From contig CM055095.1 of assembly GCA_029204225.1 (NCBI GenBank), forward strand, positions 67,357,940-67,421,939: a stretch of 64,000 nucleotides of DNA. The letters run 5' to 3'. The notes beneath the pieces are model-generated. The model saw only the letters and a program-made list of their open reading frames with translations, was not told the origin of the DNA and searched no databases. Numbering within the stretch: the first letter of the stretch is position 1; each line of letters begins with the position of its first letter. Positions 24,322 through 35,900 of this stretch are shown one piece after another. Source of the DNA: Diphasiastrum complanatum (Eukaryota; Streptophyta; Lycopodiopsida; Lycopodiales; Lycopodiaceae). The position numbers and the translations under genes were made by a program.

Positions 24322-24795
24322 TGTCCACGTCTGACTCAGAGAATTCAGAATAATCCTTGACTTGGATATTTGGTATGTTGATGTACGAGGTTATTAGTTA
24401 TGCCTCGCCATCTCGGACTAGGCCAGAAATGTAGTTAATAACCTTGTGAGGGTATAAGCATTCCCATTAGGACATGTTGAGCTAGTGCGTGGTGTCTGAC
24501 AACTATATATGCATGGAAAGGAGACTAAAAGCAATTGGAATCTTATAGGAAATATTCGTAGGCCCTAGGGGCTTTCGTATACCTATAGGAACTCACCCTC
24601 CTCATTACCTATTTTCCAGTTTTTGATTGTCGGAATCCTCTCCTCTCTTGTATTCATTCATCGTGGCTCAGAGGACAAGCTGACTAAGGTTTGACTCTTA
24701 GCTTCTAGTTGGTTGGGCGATTTGGCTCCACAGTAGTCCTTTTGGTGCATGCAATAGGATCTAGATGATCTTCACTTCACAATCACCACACATAG
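24322..24795 (+). mobile_element. LTR family B, copy 2
   Basis: Starts TGTCCACGTCTGACTCAGAG; shares 'ggttattagttatgcctcgcc', 'ctcggactaggccag' and 'aactcacc.tcctcatt' with copy 1. A purine tract precedes it, so it is a 3' LTR. The matching 5' LTR is not in place upstream. End estimated by alignment. Confidence 0.72.
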
Positions 24796-24799
24796 CCTA

Positions 24800-27700
24800 T
24801 ATTGACATAAGAAAAAGGTTCGATCCATATTTTTTGCAAGAAGACTTTACATCATTTGACACTTAAGAAAAACGAACGAAAAAAGATAAAAAATGGGGGA
24901 AATTGCTTTGTTTTAAAAAAGGAAAACATCATCACAAAACAAATGCAAATCATCAAAGCTTGTTCCAACATGAATCCTTTGTTGCACAACCTTGAGTGAT
25001 GTTAAAACTTGATTTGGAACAAGGCTTTGTATACGTTAGATTGGGAATGCTTCTTTTGTTGTTGTGATTGCCTTAAAATCTTAGAGAATGTACTCTAAAG
25101 ACTATAAAAAATCCTCTTAATAGTGCTACATTGGTTATACAAATAATTGGAAAATTTCCAAGATAGATCTTGATGCATTATTGTTTGGTAGTTTATCCCT
25201 TAGCTACTTTGCATCAAGAGAATCAAGAGCTTGTCCTCTTGAGGCTCAAGAAAGTCCTCTTGAGCCTCAAGGGCATTAACTTGATCATCAAAAGAGGTCA
25301 TTCTTGAGTCTCAAGATGAGGCCCTCTTGAGGATCAAGTTGATCTCTTCTTGAGGCTCAACATGCCCCCTTGAGATGCATCTCAAACCTCAAAAGGGATA
25401 TCTTGAGGATCAAGAGCACCCTCTTGAGGGGCACATTGAAGCTTAAGACGGAGCCCTTTTTAAATTTTAAGATGATCTTCAAGAGGGCACCCTTTCTAGA
25501 AATTCCCAATAGGATTCTCTCTTGAGGCTCAAGATGACCTGTTGATTGAGCCCCAAGATATCCTCACGAGGGAGCTCTCTTGAGGCAAGCTCAAGAGGAT
25601 GCCCTCTTGAGAAGCATATCAAGACTCAAGAGGGATAGCTCAAGCTGGACTCAATAGAGCACCCTCTTGAGCCTCCAAAGGGCATCATTCTGGTAATCTG
25701 TACTCCTAATCACCACATAGAACGTGAAGCCTTTTCCCATGTCTACCAACCATAATATTGAAGGCTACCTCCACAAACATTAAGAGACACTAGAGATCTT
25801 GTAGTATCTTCTCAAATATATTCCAGCACATGAGTTTTCAACCACAAACCAAAAGTCATCAACAATACCAGTCCCAAGGGTTTTTATCAAAACAGATAAA
25901 ACATTAGGGTTTATACTTATGCTATAAAATTTAATGATAGTGGAGCCACACAAGACTAATAACTTGAACTTAGTACATGATAAAGATCATATCCATGATG
26001 AAACATACACTTCATTCATGCACTACTACTTAGTCATGGAGATAAAAATCACAATACTAGCAAGATAGAAAAACTAGATAATGTAATCCAAGTTATCTCT
26101 TAGCTTAGATCAATAAACATTAAGATAACAAACAAGGAGGGTTAAGCCCTATTTATAGTATCATGGGTCTCATGTTTGGGACCTTCTAGATTAGTTTACC
26201 TCTTGGCCATATGCTTATCTTAGGCATCTATTTACATCAATGGTCTAGATGCATCTACATCTACATCTACTCAATGAAAATGCTTAAGTTCTAGACTAAG
26301 TAAATGAATACTACTGGTGGGAAAATTTTAGTCCCTCCCTTGTTGTATTTGACACATGTGAGGACCTGAATTTGAAAAGGGGAAGTGTCCTCAAGCGCAA
26401 TTTTAGCCTCCATTATTGGCCTAAGTTTGTACTTGCCTATTTTCACATTCCCCCTCTAATCCAACTGTAGCATAAACTAGATTGAAGTGTGGAAGCCATC
26501 TTCAAGGCTTCTCATTGTATCTTATCCATCTTGCCATTGTACTACATGACACTTCGAATTCTTGGTCACTAATCCTTGCTTGGAGACCACTAAAAGCTCT
26601 TGCTACATGTGGTGCCACTACTGGGAAGCCAAGTGGCTCAAAGATCATTCTAGTTTTTTTGCTACAGTGTAATGTTCATTGTTGAAAAAGTTTGGCATTG
26701 TTTTTGCCATTTTTCTATCTTTTGATCTTTTATGGTACTTGTTTCTCTATTTTTTTCATGATGAATGCATGTGTGGGGATTGCATATTTGCTAAATCCAC
26801 CCATATATTAAGTTCAAAATATTGAAAATACAGATTTTAAATCAAAAACATCATTCAAATTGACCAAAAAACAAAATTGCATTTGATCAAAATACTAGTT
26901 TATGCTCACTTCATCTACCCGTGGTCTAGAGGCTTCAAAATATGAGCTAGCCACTTTCCCAGAAGCTTTGACAAACCAAAATCTACCTTCCTTCCAATAG
27001 GACGAGCACTACTATCAAATAGGGAACTCAACCCAAACCTCTCTCACCAACCTTGCTAGGGATCTGACCTCACTAGGACAAACAAGATGAATTCTAACTT
27101 CGCCAGTTTGGTTGCCAAAATAATTGATTAAATAAGCATATTGTAAATCAGACAATTCCAGACTAGTTTGGGAGAATTAGTTCTTTGTTAACTCTGCAAA
27201 TATTTTTGTCCTCGCGAATCTCCGAAATTGAGGCCTCGACCTCACCAATTTTAGTACCATTGTTAATACTCATAGGGTCTATAGAGTTGTGACTTGACCT
27301 CACCTTCTTGGGTTTAAATCTATATTCAAGCAATTATTTGAGCGGAGTAATTTTTTCTGAAAACAATGATTTTTCCTATTAGATCTATCTTTTGAGCTTC
27401 TAGTACTCTTTCTAGGCCTACCTAGTATTACTTTTATTGAGTTGAACTAGGTCCACTAGTTGCCAAAAGACGAGTACACTTTATATCCAAATTTTTAGTT
27501 TCCATTTCTATGTTAGGTAACATTCTACATTCATAGTGTAAAGTCACCATGTTAATGGGAGTTCTACATTTTGGGATCCCATAGTCATGTATTTTCCAAA
27601 TTATTGTCCTAGTTTGTCTTATCACTCTGAGCTCTCCTAGTTTGGGATCATGGCCTAAGGCTCATTAGTGTTTCTTGTGCTTCCCAGATCATATCTATTT

Positions 27701-28435
27701 TGTTAGGATGTTAATCTCGACCTAAGGTACTCATCCATTCTAAACTAGTTAAAACAAAAGTATACCCTACTGATCTATACTTGGATGCACAACTGATACA
27801 AGACGTAGATTGCCAATTCGACCTCCTAGAGACGTGTCTCTTGCATCTTCAGTTGAGAATCTTGATCCAAATCCTAAAATCAACTGACATCAAGGCAAGC
27901 GGCCGACAATCCTGGGATCCTACAAGGGAATTTAGTCCCACTAGCAACTCTAGATATACCCAATGCTATTGCATACGATGTACCTGTATGAGCCGTAGCA
28001 CCTATCATACATTGAGCACCCCGATTGGATTTACCCGGAGTGATTGAAGTGTAGGTCCAACAAGCTAACTTCAAATATATGAACAAGCATGTGAGATCTA
28101 TATAGAGAGAATAGTCTTGAAAGAAAAACTAAAATTATTTAGCATGACCTCAAATAGACGCCACATGCGAATAGTTTTCTTAACCTTGGAGTAAAATAGC
28201 TAAATTAGAAGTGCTCGATATTCCATTACTTTCATTGATGACCATTCAAAAAATATCACTTCAAATGTTTTTAAAAACAAAAGTTGAGAGATTCCAATGT
28301 TTCAAAGATTCAAGCACCTTGCAAAAATTGAGACAGGTAGGAAGATAATGGCACAACTTATAGATGGTGGGGAAGAACCAGAAAAAATCAACTTTCTCTC
28401 AACAAATGGAATTCAGAGATTGCTCATGACTAAAT
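24800..28435. other. Intergenic DNA, mostly featureless
   Basis: Apart from the palindromic minisatellite at 25.2-25.7 kb, no gene or element was recognised. A minus-strand frame at 27880-28086 (SNRGAQCMIGATAHTGTSYA) looks protein-like but matches nothing I can name and has no conserved context. Confidence 0.5.
25220..25690. repeat. Palindrome-rich CTTGAG/CTCAAG minisatellite
   Basis: About a dozen irregular copies of CTTGAG-n-CTCAAG and its variants in 470 bp, for example CTTGAGGCTCAAG near 25232 and CTTGAGCCTCAAG near 25259, plus the perfect palindrome TTGAGATGCATCTCAA near 25371. Unit length is uneven, so it is not a simple satellite. Confidence 0.8.
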
Positions 28436-28438
28436 ATT

Positions 28439-28484
28439 GTTCAGTTCACTTAGCAACAAAAAAGAGTTGCTAAGTGAACTGAAC
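28439..28484. repeat. Perfect 19-bp inverted repeat, 8-base loop
   Basis: GTTCAGTTCACTTAGCAAC (28439-28457), loop AAAAAAGA, then the exact complement 28466-28484. It lies at the edge of the Copia relic that follows. Confidence 0.95.
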
Positions 28485-28489
28485 TCTAT

Positions 28490-29800
28490 TGAGATTTGAA
28501 AAGGCTATGTTGATTCAAAGCTACACAACTATTTTGAGCTAAAGAAGTTACTATTGCAAGCTATTTAATAGATCAAGCACAAAGTCAATGGATGGAGAGA
28601 CTATTGAAGAAGTTTGGTCATGTATCAAATCTTTCGTAAATCATTACAAATTTTTTGGTTTCACAGTGTATGTCTAAATTCCACATGAGCTAAGAAACAA
28701 GCAAATAGATTATTTGTTAGTAGAGATGTTATCTTCCTAGAAAATCAATTCTCAAATTTCAAATCTAGAATAGCCTTGAAAGAAGTTTGAGCCAGTTGAT
28801 AGTAAGTCAATTTTCATTGGTTATTCATCTTCACATAAAAGCAATAAGCTTTATGATCTACCATGCAAAAAAATGAATTGTTAGTAGAGATGTTAACTTC
28901 CTAGAAAATAAATCAGATTTCAAATCTAAAGTTCATAACCAATCTAGTAATAGCCTTGACTCCATTTCTAGTCCATCAAATTTTGACGCACCGTCTACTA
29001 GTCATGCTCGTCAAGTAAAAAATTCCAATTCTCCAAGAGACTGATACAACCCCTCAAAAATCAACTAGAGTTAAGATGCATTCTTCTCAAGCATTTTGGA
29101 CATATACAAAGAGCCTCAAACATTTTCAGAAGCTATGTCAGATATTTAATTAAGATAGGTGGTGAGAACCCATGTAATTTGAATATAACTCACTCATAAA
29201 TAGTAGGACTTGGCCTCTTATTAACCTTCATAAAGGTTAAAGAATCACTACTATTTCATTTAAATAAAACAATTTTCAAATGGAAAGCCAAAGGATTTTC
29301 TCAAATTCTAGGAGCATACTATATTAAGATGTTTAGTCCAATTGTTAAAATCCCTTCAATTAGAGCACTCCTTGCCATTGTTGTAGCAGAAAACTTAGAA
29401 TTGAATCAAATGGATGTTCAGATTGGTTGTCTTGATGGTTATATTTCTAAAGAATATTATATGAAGTAGCCCAAAAGTTTCATTCAGCCAAATTCAAAAC
29501 ACAAACTTTGCAGAATTCACAAGGCCCTATATGGGCTCAAATACATACCCAGAGCCTAGTTCTAAAGAATTACTGAATTTTTTCTACAACTTGGATTTTT
29601 AGCAAATGCAACAGATGAAAATGCCTACAAGAAATTTGAAGGCCCTTCTTACATTATCATTTGCTTTATATGTAGACAATGGAGTACTACTAAGCAATGA
29701 TTTAGAATTTCCATGTAAGATTAACTCTTAGTTGTCAAATGAATTTGATAGTCCGAATTAGAGCCTACTCATTCCCTTCTTGGCATTCAAATATATAGAG
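28490..29800 (+). mobile_element. Copia pol relic, plus strand
   Basis: Integrase-end motifs (DSKSIFIGYSSSHKSNKLYD near 28800-28860) are followed by reverse transcriptase motifs (FKWKAKGFSQ, YYIKMFSPIVKIPSIRALLA, LNQMDVQIGCL, LCRIHKALYGLK, about 29270-29560). Many interruptions. No LTR or target-site duplication was found. Very old fossil. Confidence 0.8.
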
Positions 29801-31925
29801 ATAGGTTCAAGAAGCTAATTTATCCAAGTCAAGAAATGCACTTGCGAAGTACAATACCTTGAAATGTGCAAGCAGTGAGGCACCTCTCTTTCTCGCTCTC
29901 CCAAATGGCACCAAATGCCTGCTTCTTGCTTCTACTGCTTCAGCCCCACTGCACAAGATCACATTCCTTCTCAACTGCAAGCAAGGGTTATTATTACACA
30001 TTCATGTCTTCTGCCATTTTTTTTCTTATGAGAAAAGTAGAATGTGTTTATATCTAGACTATGGATATGAGGATAGAATGTGTTTATCCTCTATAGTCAT
30101 AGTTTGTATCCACTGCTGAAAGTTTTTCCATGCTTATATGCCATGCCTTTTTGGTAGACAATCATGACAATTTTATGTTCTTAGTTAATTTATGCCAACT
30201 CCGCAAGCCAGTAGAGATGCATGGTGGCAATGTTGCCATAATTCTTCATCAAATCAGAAGAGAATTTGGAGTATGCCAATGTTTGTCTAGCTTATATGGC
30301 ACACGATTTGGTAGAAATACATATGATCTTTACCTAATGTACAGTCGTAGAATATAGCTTGTTTCAGTTCAAATTTGAACTTATAGGTTTTGTTTTAGAT
30401 AGAGTTCACTTTTTCACTTGTAGTTTTTGGGATTTTTATAAGGCTACCAAATGGTTTTCACGAGAACTAATTTGACCCCGTTAGATGGTTTATGGCCCAT
30501 CCACGGATGACACAACTTCCTCTTATACTATAGAAGGCCCACATAGATATAGATGTGTGTCGGTAGGAGTATTTTTTGATTATGCATGGTTATAATGCTT
30601 GTAAGCATTATTTGATTCAAGAGCATTGAGCTTTAGAACTACCAATTGCATGCTAGGATTGCTTTCTCTTCTCATGAGGAGCTCTATAAAAATGGATCAT
30701 GTGAAAAGCCCAAGTCCACTGAAGAATTCCCTCACAGATTGTCGAACCCAAGTTTTGAGACATAAGCTCAAACATATATCCATTTTAAATCGACAAAATA
30801 ATTTCAATTGAATGCGAATGATCTTGGCAAATTTCAAAGTTCAAATTGTATATTTTGAATTGCAAGGAGAAGTGCATAATCTCCTTCTTGAAAAAATTGA
30901 AGAGGAAAATTGCCACCTCTTCATGGCAAAATGCCAACAGAACAATACTAACAGCTTTGACTATAACAAGTACTAACAATATGGAAAAGATCGTTCTACA
31001 TCCAATCGACATTACTTCATGGATTTGAAATGGATACATGTTTGAGCCTATGTTTCAAATTATAAAATGCACGAGGGATACAAATTCATGTATAGATTGA
31101 TTGATTGCCAAAATGAGTAGTCAAACAAAAATGAGATTAAAGACAAGAAGTATATGCCTAGCTATAGACAATGTGTATATGCCTAAACTGATTGCCTATT
31201 GCTGTGAAAATTTCTAGAGTTTTATTTGCAATACAACATTGTTTCTCCTTTGGCAAGGTTTGTAGTGTCCTCAAATGAGGCAACTAACTGTTTTCAAGCT
31301 TTATCAAAGCAAAAATCACATCTACCATTTCCAAGAACATAGAGATCTACAAAGTGAAAATCTCATTGGAATCTACAAAGTATATACATGCTACATTAGA
31401 AACCATCATATGCTCTGTGTTACTTCTCTTAGTGTCTCATTGCAATCAATTTCGCGTACGTTATCAACTCATCTCGATAATTTAGGATGATCACATATAT
31501 TAATAGGACAATTATTAACCTCAATTCAAGGGTAGAATTGCGTTGTAAGTTAATACTAGTTGTTTAGGTAATCTTCAAACTTGCATCTAGCCCTCACATG
31601 TCGCTCACCATAACTTCTCAAAATTGCTCTTACCTACAAAGAAAGGTAAGTAGAAAGACCATTGGACATCCATACATAAGAGCTTCAAATTCTTTTAATT
31701 AAAACGCCATATCTTTGTACATTAAAAAGTAATGATACTCACAAAACTTTACCCTATGCTTGGGACTTTACCCCATACTTAACACACAGTTGCTGCATTT
31801 TATGCCCATTTTTTAGATTGCTTAAAAGGCAGAATGTGCGACCCGCTGTTTTCAACATTGATTATGTTTTTCAGTTTTTTCAGATGCAGATTGTGCTTGA
31901 TAATGATCTTGTGAAAAAAGCTCAG
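29801..31925. other. No gene seen
   Basis: Short frames without family motifs on either strand and no clear repeat before 31.93 kb. Confidence 0.5.
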
Positions 31926-31932
31926 CCTCGAA

Positions 31933-32066
31933 AATGTTGATTATGTTTTTCAAATGCAGACTCTACTAATGTTGATTATGTTTTTCAAATGCAGACTCTA
32001 CTGCATAATGGTCATGTTCAAAAGTAGCAACTATGCATTATGGTCATGTTCAAAAGTAGCAACTAT
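31933..32066. repeat. Two adjoining tandem duplications (35 bp and 32 bp)
   Basis: AATGTTGATTATGTTTTTCA opens two 35-bp units (31933, 31968). GCATAATGGTCATGTTCAAA opens two 32-bp units (32003, 32035). The pairs are nearly identical and abut. A worn relative of the first unit lies near 31857. Confidence 0.92.
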
Positions 32067-32204
32067 GCATAAGGCAATGGAATGAGCTGGGCAGATGACA
32101 ATCTGCCCCTTAAAGAATCATAGTTGCATCCCGGCTCATTCCATAATACTATATCCTACCAAAACAAATACAAGGGGTAGAAAATGAAGGAAGCTTTAAC
32201 TTAT

Positions 32205-32808
32205 AAGAGAAATCTGATGTGCTGCATCTTTATCTAGATGCTAGATGCAATTAGTAGCATATATGCTTCAACAATAATACCCACGAAATCCTATTATACA
32301 ATCAAATGAATGTAACAGACTTCCACGTTTATTCAGAAAACATGAGCAATGTAGTGAAATAAAAAGCTTCTTATTATTACCAGCCCAAAAATCACAGGCA
32401 ACTGAAGTTTACAAGACATGGATCGCACTCCCATAGCAGCAAGCCTTGAGCTCAGGCTTGCTCATGCTTGCTATGGTCTAATCATGACACCTTTGCCAAG
32501 CTCTGGCAGTAAAGTTGCAAAAAAAATGATGATCATCCATCGTATCTAGATGGTTGGTTGGCTGGTTTTTATGCTTTAATGTAGAAGGATGTATGAAACT
32601 TGAACCTGGTTAAATCAATCTGTGTTCGCACCACCATAGATCTCTGCAGATTTTGCATGGATTACTAGCATCAGGCACTTGGGCTTCAACTGGCAGCTTC
32701 AACCCATTTGTGTTTGAACTGCCCCTCCAGGTTCAAATGATCTGGGCAAGCTCAAATAATCTGAGGTAGCTCAAGCATGTCTTAGATCTGATCATGAATA
32801 TTGTGGTT
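32205..32808 (-). other. 3' flank of SAUR copy 1, shared with copy 2
   Basis: Aligns in patches with 63005-63552, for example 'atgcttcaacaat.' and 'aaaacatgag.aatgt', 'gatgatcatcc.tc' and 'attagcatcagg'. This shows that the duplication of the SAUR gene included about 600 bp or more of downstream DNA. The site matching the SINE insertion near 63.03 kb is uninterrupted here (about 32230-32250). Confidence 0.75.
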
Positions 32809-33231
32809 TCAGGTAGAATAGAACGTGAGCAGATCATTCAGTTCCAGTTGCTGAGCCGAAGGATCCTGGCTATCTAGCATCCACAATAGATGCTCAAACA
32901 GCACAACTTCACATGGTATCACCAGTCCCCCCTGGTGCTCAAATCCAAACTCCTCTGCGGCCTTGTCCAGTAAAGCCCTGAACAGAGAGTGGTTCAAGTA
33001 TTCAGTCTTCACCACAAAGCGTCGCTTTTCTCGGCCTACATAGAGACCCAAATGGCCTTGGGGAACGTCCACGGCAGCCTCCAGATCGTCCTCGAAATCA
33101 CTTAGATCCCACGACGTTGAGGTGGATCTGGCCGAGCTGGAGGAGCTGCGCCCAGAAACTGTTCTAGAGGGGCGGCTTAGCTTGGAAAGCTTTGTCACCA
33201 GCTTCTTCAAACTGGTTGCGTGGATCGGCAT
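32809..33231 (-). CDS. SAUR family protein, 140 residues
   Basis: Small auxin-up RNA (SAUR) proteins are plant-specific, usually intronless and auxin-responsive. Several are known to inhibit PP2C.D phosphatases at the plasma membrane and so promote acid growth. Here the conserved core runs from about residue 75: VPQGHLGLYVGREKRRFVV, then YLNHSLFRALLDKAAEEFGF, then GLVIPCEVVLFEHLLWML, and a tail ending LLTFYST. The N-terminus is basic (SLKKLVTKLSKLSRPSR) followed by a Ser-rich stretch and an acidic stretch (DLSDFEDDLEAA). The ATG at 33229-33231 was chosen because it matches the start of the paralogue at 63981; an upstream in-frame ATG would add 47 residues with no family match. The frame is open and intact. 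No intron. Confidence 0.93.
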   Translation of the reverse strand: MPIHATSLKKLVTKLSKLSRPSRTVSGRSSSSSARSTSTSWDLSDFEDDLEAAVDVPQGHLGLYVGREKRRFVVKTEYLNHSLFRALLDKAAEEFGFEHQGGLVIPCEVVLFEHLLWMLDSQDPSAQQLELNDLLTFYST

Positions 33232-33516
33232 GGCGAGCTGAGCTACAGATGTAACTACGACTAGCAAAGGCTGACACGCTTGGGAAAAGCTTGAAAACCG
33301 AATGCTCAAAGAAAAGCAAACACGACACAATGAATGAAACTGCAGGAGCTCAAAGCAAACAAGGCTCAGCACAGATAAAAGACTAGAGCTACATGCGCAC
33401 TCTGGTAAGGAGTTGCAAGCAATGTGCTTAATATCTAGATTGGAAAAACAGACTGCTCAAGCAAGGCAGGCACTGGGCAGGCAGGCTGGCTGGATTGATA
33501 ATAGGATCATGGATGA

Positions 33517-33524
33517 CTGATTTA
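33517..33524 (-). promoter_or_regulatory. Candidate TATA box of SAUR copy 1
   Basis: The minus strand reads GCATATAAATC about 287 bp before the start codon. The distance implies a long untranslated leader, so this is only a candidate. No TGTCTC auxin element was noticed nearby. Confidence 0.3.
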
Positions 33525-34530
33525 TATGCTTCTTGTTGATCCATTCAGTCCTCAAGGCTGTTTCATGTTGCTACTGATGTATGCATGTGGGATTTAGCAA
33601 CGAATCTGCATCTGCATTTGGGGATGTGAAGCTTACCCACTAATTCATGCTCTTGCCATGTGCAGCAGCAGCAGTACAGACTATAGTGCAGTGCTCCAAA
33701 AATTTTCTTGTTTGTAGACAGATTTCTATAATTTCTACTTGGAAGGACAGGGACAAGGACAAGGAGGAGTAGGAGGAGGTACATGTCCTTGTCCTGGAAG
33801 GTACATGCCTTTGGGCCTACTCCCACCTGTCCGCATTCCTGACTGAGGACAGCCGGTCAATCCCAAGGACTGGCCGTCGACGTGTACGGCGCCACATGAA
33901 TGACTCATTGTACTGCCTGTCCCCTGGGCTTGAAGTTTGGGTCTGACCTTGGGTTTGAATGGATTCTCAAAGTTACCCTTCAAATCTGTGGTTGACAGTC
34001 GATCTCCGGTAGCTGCCAGGTACAGTCCCCCTTGGGCGGGCCCCCCCGGTGCCGTTGAGGAGTCAGGGGTGGGTGGGTATTGTCTAAGGAGGGGGGGGGG
34101 GGGTTTAGCCATTAACTGCAATGGCATGCCTATTTGCCTAGAACTAGGCCAGGGGCATAAAAATCAAGGGTAGTTTTATCTTAAAGAGCAAGTTAGATTT
34201 GATTTTGATCACCTTATTCCCCCACAATAGCTGGCAAAGCCTGACATGAAACACCATCTAAGGGTGGTGGTGGGTGCCACCACCTCCCCCTATGCTTCCC
34301 CATCTCTTTTTGCCCTTCCATTGTTGGATGGAAAGGCCCAACCATGGAAGGGCCCTAGCACTGCCACAACACAACAGTGGCAGTGCATAATACGCTGCTC
34401 CATTTGATTCATTGATTTCAACTTTCTCGTAGGGCCCGTTTGTAAGTGAGTTGATGGACAAATAACCATCTCCCTTTCAAACTAGCCTTGATGAGAGTAA
34501 ATGAACTAGTTGCATATGGATTCATGCCAT
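33525..34530. other. Upstream region of SAUR copy 1
   Basis: Includes a run of 12-13 G near 34090-34103 and CA/CCT-rich stretches that give long but meaningless frames on both strands. No gene recognised. Confidence 0.5.
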
Positions 34531-34535
34531 GCCAT

Positions 34536-34750
34536 TGGTCCATAAATCCCTCCCTAGTATCTCAACTTGTCATCAATGTTAATGTCCCCTTCAGGCTTCT
34601 ACCACTTGGATCCATTCCCATTAGTTGTCCCTGACGCCGTCTCAACTTGTCTGAAGTGTCAATGTCAATGTTCCTCCCACGACATTGGTCCATTTCCTAT
34701 AAGTTGTCCCTAACAGTTTAACTTGACATCAATGTCAATGTCCCCTAGTA
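34536..34750. repeat. Three degenerate 72-bp tandem units
   Basis: Units near 34536, 34609 and 34681 share '(a/t)tggtcca', 'ttgtccct.ac' and 'caacttg.catcaatgtcaatgtcccct'. Divergence between units is high, so the array is old. Confidence 0.65.
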
Positions 34751-35160
34751 CAAAATGCCCCCCATGTGACAAGGGCCCATGCCAGCTCATTTACTGCATG
34801 GTGGTAACCAGCCTTGTAGTTTGACGGTCGAGGTTGTCTCTCAAGCTTTTTTTCAATGAAGGTTTTATAAACCATTTGACTTTCAAATCTGAAATGAAGT
34901 TTGATAATTTAGAAATGAGTACTAATTTCAAAGATGAGCCCCCAAGGTTGGAAGGCCTAGAAGTTGAATCATGAATGTGAAAGCTTGTGCCTAAATTATC
35001 CTGAAGTTTCAAGTGATGTGTAAAAAATATTTATTGTGAATATAACAAGTAAAAAAATAAAGGTGCATGTCAAAATGACATTTTTGAATTGTATGTGCCT
35101 GTCTACTATGGGCCAAATTTTTAGGAAGCCTGTATTTTACAGCCAAAATGGCTTTTGACG

Positions 35161-35300
35161 GTCAATATGGCTGTCAAACTGCAAGGCTGGTGGTAACTCA
35201 ACCCAAGCCTACAAGTTACCCCAGCCTACAGTCAATACAACTGTCAAACTGCAAGGCTGGTGGTAACTCAACCCAAGCCTACAAGTTACCCCAGCCTACG
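35161..35300. repeat. Recent 70-bp tandem duplication
   Basis: GTCAATA opens units at 35161 and 35231. They differ at only a few bases near the start and at the last base. Confidence 0.95.
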
Positions 35301-35653
35301 AGGCTACGGTGAGAGTCCCTTTGTTCATCAATATCAAGCTCACATTTTGAATAAAGGACTTGTTAGGGACCCCGATCTAAAGCAACCTAAAATTCAAATT
35401 TACTTAGTAGAATTAAGTGGATCACACATCCTCAATATCAACTTTGGGTGGGTTCGTTTTTATTTTGTATAAGGCTATGAAAGACTTTTTTTTAAAGTAA
35501 ATGCATTATAAGAGTTTATTATTTTTGGTACCACTTAGATCTCAATAGAAACATCAATTATGAGCTATATGCATGGTGGTATTACTCAAACTAGTATTCC
35601 AAGGGTGCTATCAACCCTTCATCAAACTCAGGTAGCAATACTTGCCACACCCA

Positions 35654-35656
<3 letters not shown>

Positions 35657-35746
<90 letters not shown>
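35657..35746. repeat. (GA)45 microsatellite
   Basis: Ninety uninterrupted bases of GA. The arginine/glutamate or serine/leucine frames it produces are not genes. Confidence 0.97.
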
Positions 35747-35749
<3 letters not shown>

Positions 35750-35786
35750 GCACACAATACCTTTGGACACCCATCACTTACATTGC

Positions 35787-35900
35787 TAGTAAAGATAATG
35801 CTTCTTGGTTTCCAAGGGGAGGCTCGAACCTGGGACCAAAGAAACTTTGGATGCCAAGCCAACCAACTGAGCCAACCCCGTTGGGTTAGTAAAGATAATG
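35787..35900 (-). mobile_element. Very short tRNA-like SINE, copy 1, with target-site duplications
   Basis: The body is 35801-35886 (86 bp), flanked by identical 14-bp duplications TAGTAAAGATAATG at 35787-35800 and 35887-35900. On the minus strand it has an A-box-like TGGCTCAGTTGG and a perfect B box GGTTCGAGCC, the internal promoter of RNA polymerase III. It differs from the copy at 63036-63120 at four of 85 positions. It ends CTTGGAAACCAAG with no poly(A) or poly(T) tail and no body beyond the tRNA-like part. Confidence 0.85.

Noticed and set aside
24817-24826. GGTTCGATCC, a perfect B-box match
   Set aside because: No A box at the right distance, no tRNA fold and no target-site duplication; likely chance.
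27880-28086. Minus-strand frame with GATAHTGTSYA, considered as an organelle DNA insertion
   Set aside because: I could not match it to any chloroplast or mitochondrial gene, and the surrounding sequence is not organelle-like.
33232-33372. Longer SAUR start adding 47 residues
   Set aside because: The extra residues have no SAUR similarity and the paralogue starts at the equivalent of 33231.
33735-34173. Overlapping Pro/Gly-rich frames on both strands upstream of SAUR copy 1
   Set aside because: They come from C/G-rich simple sequence, overlap on both strands and show no domain.
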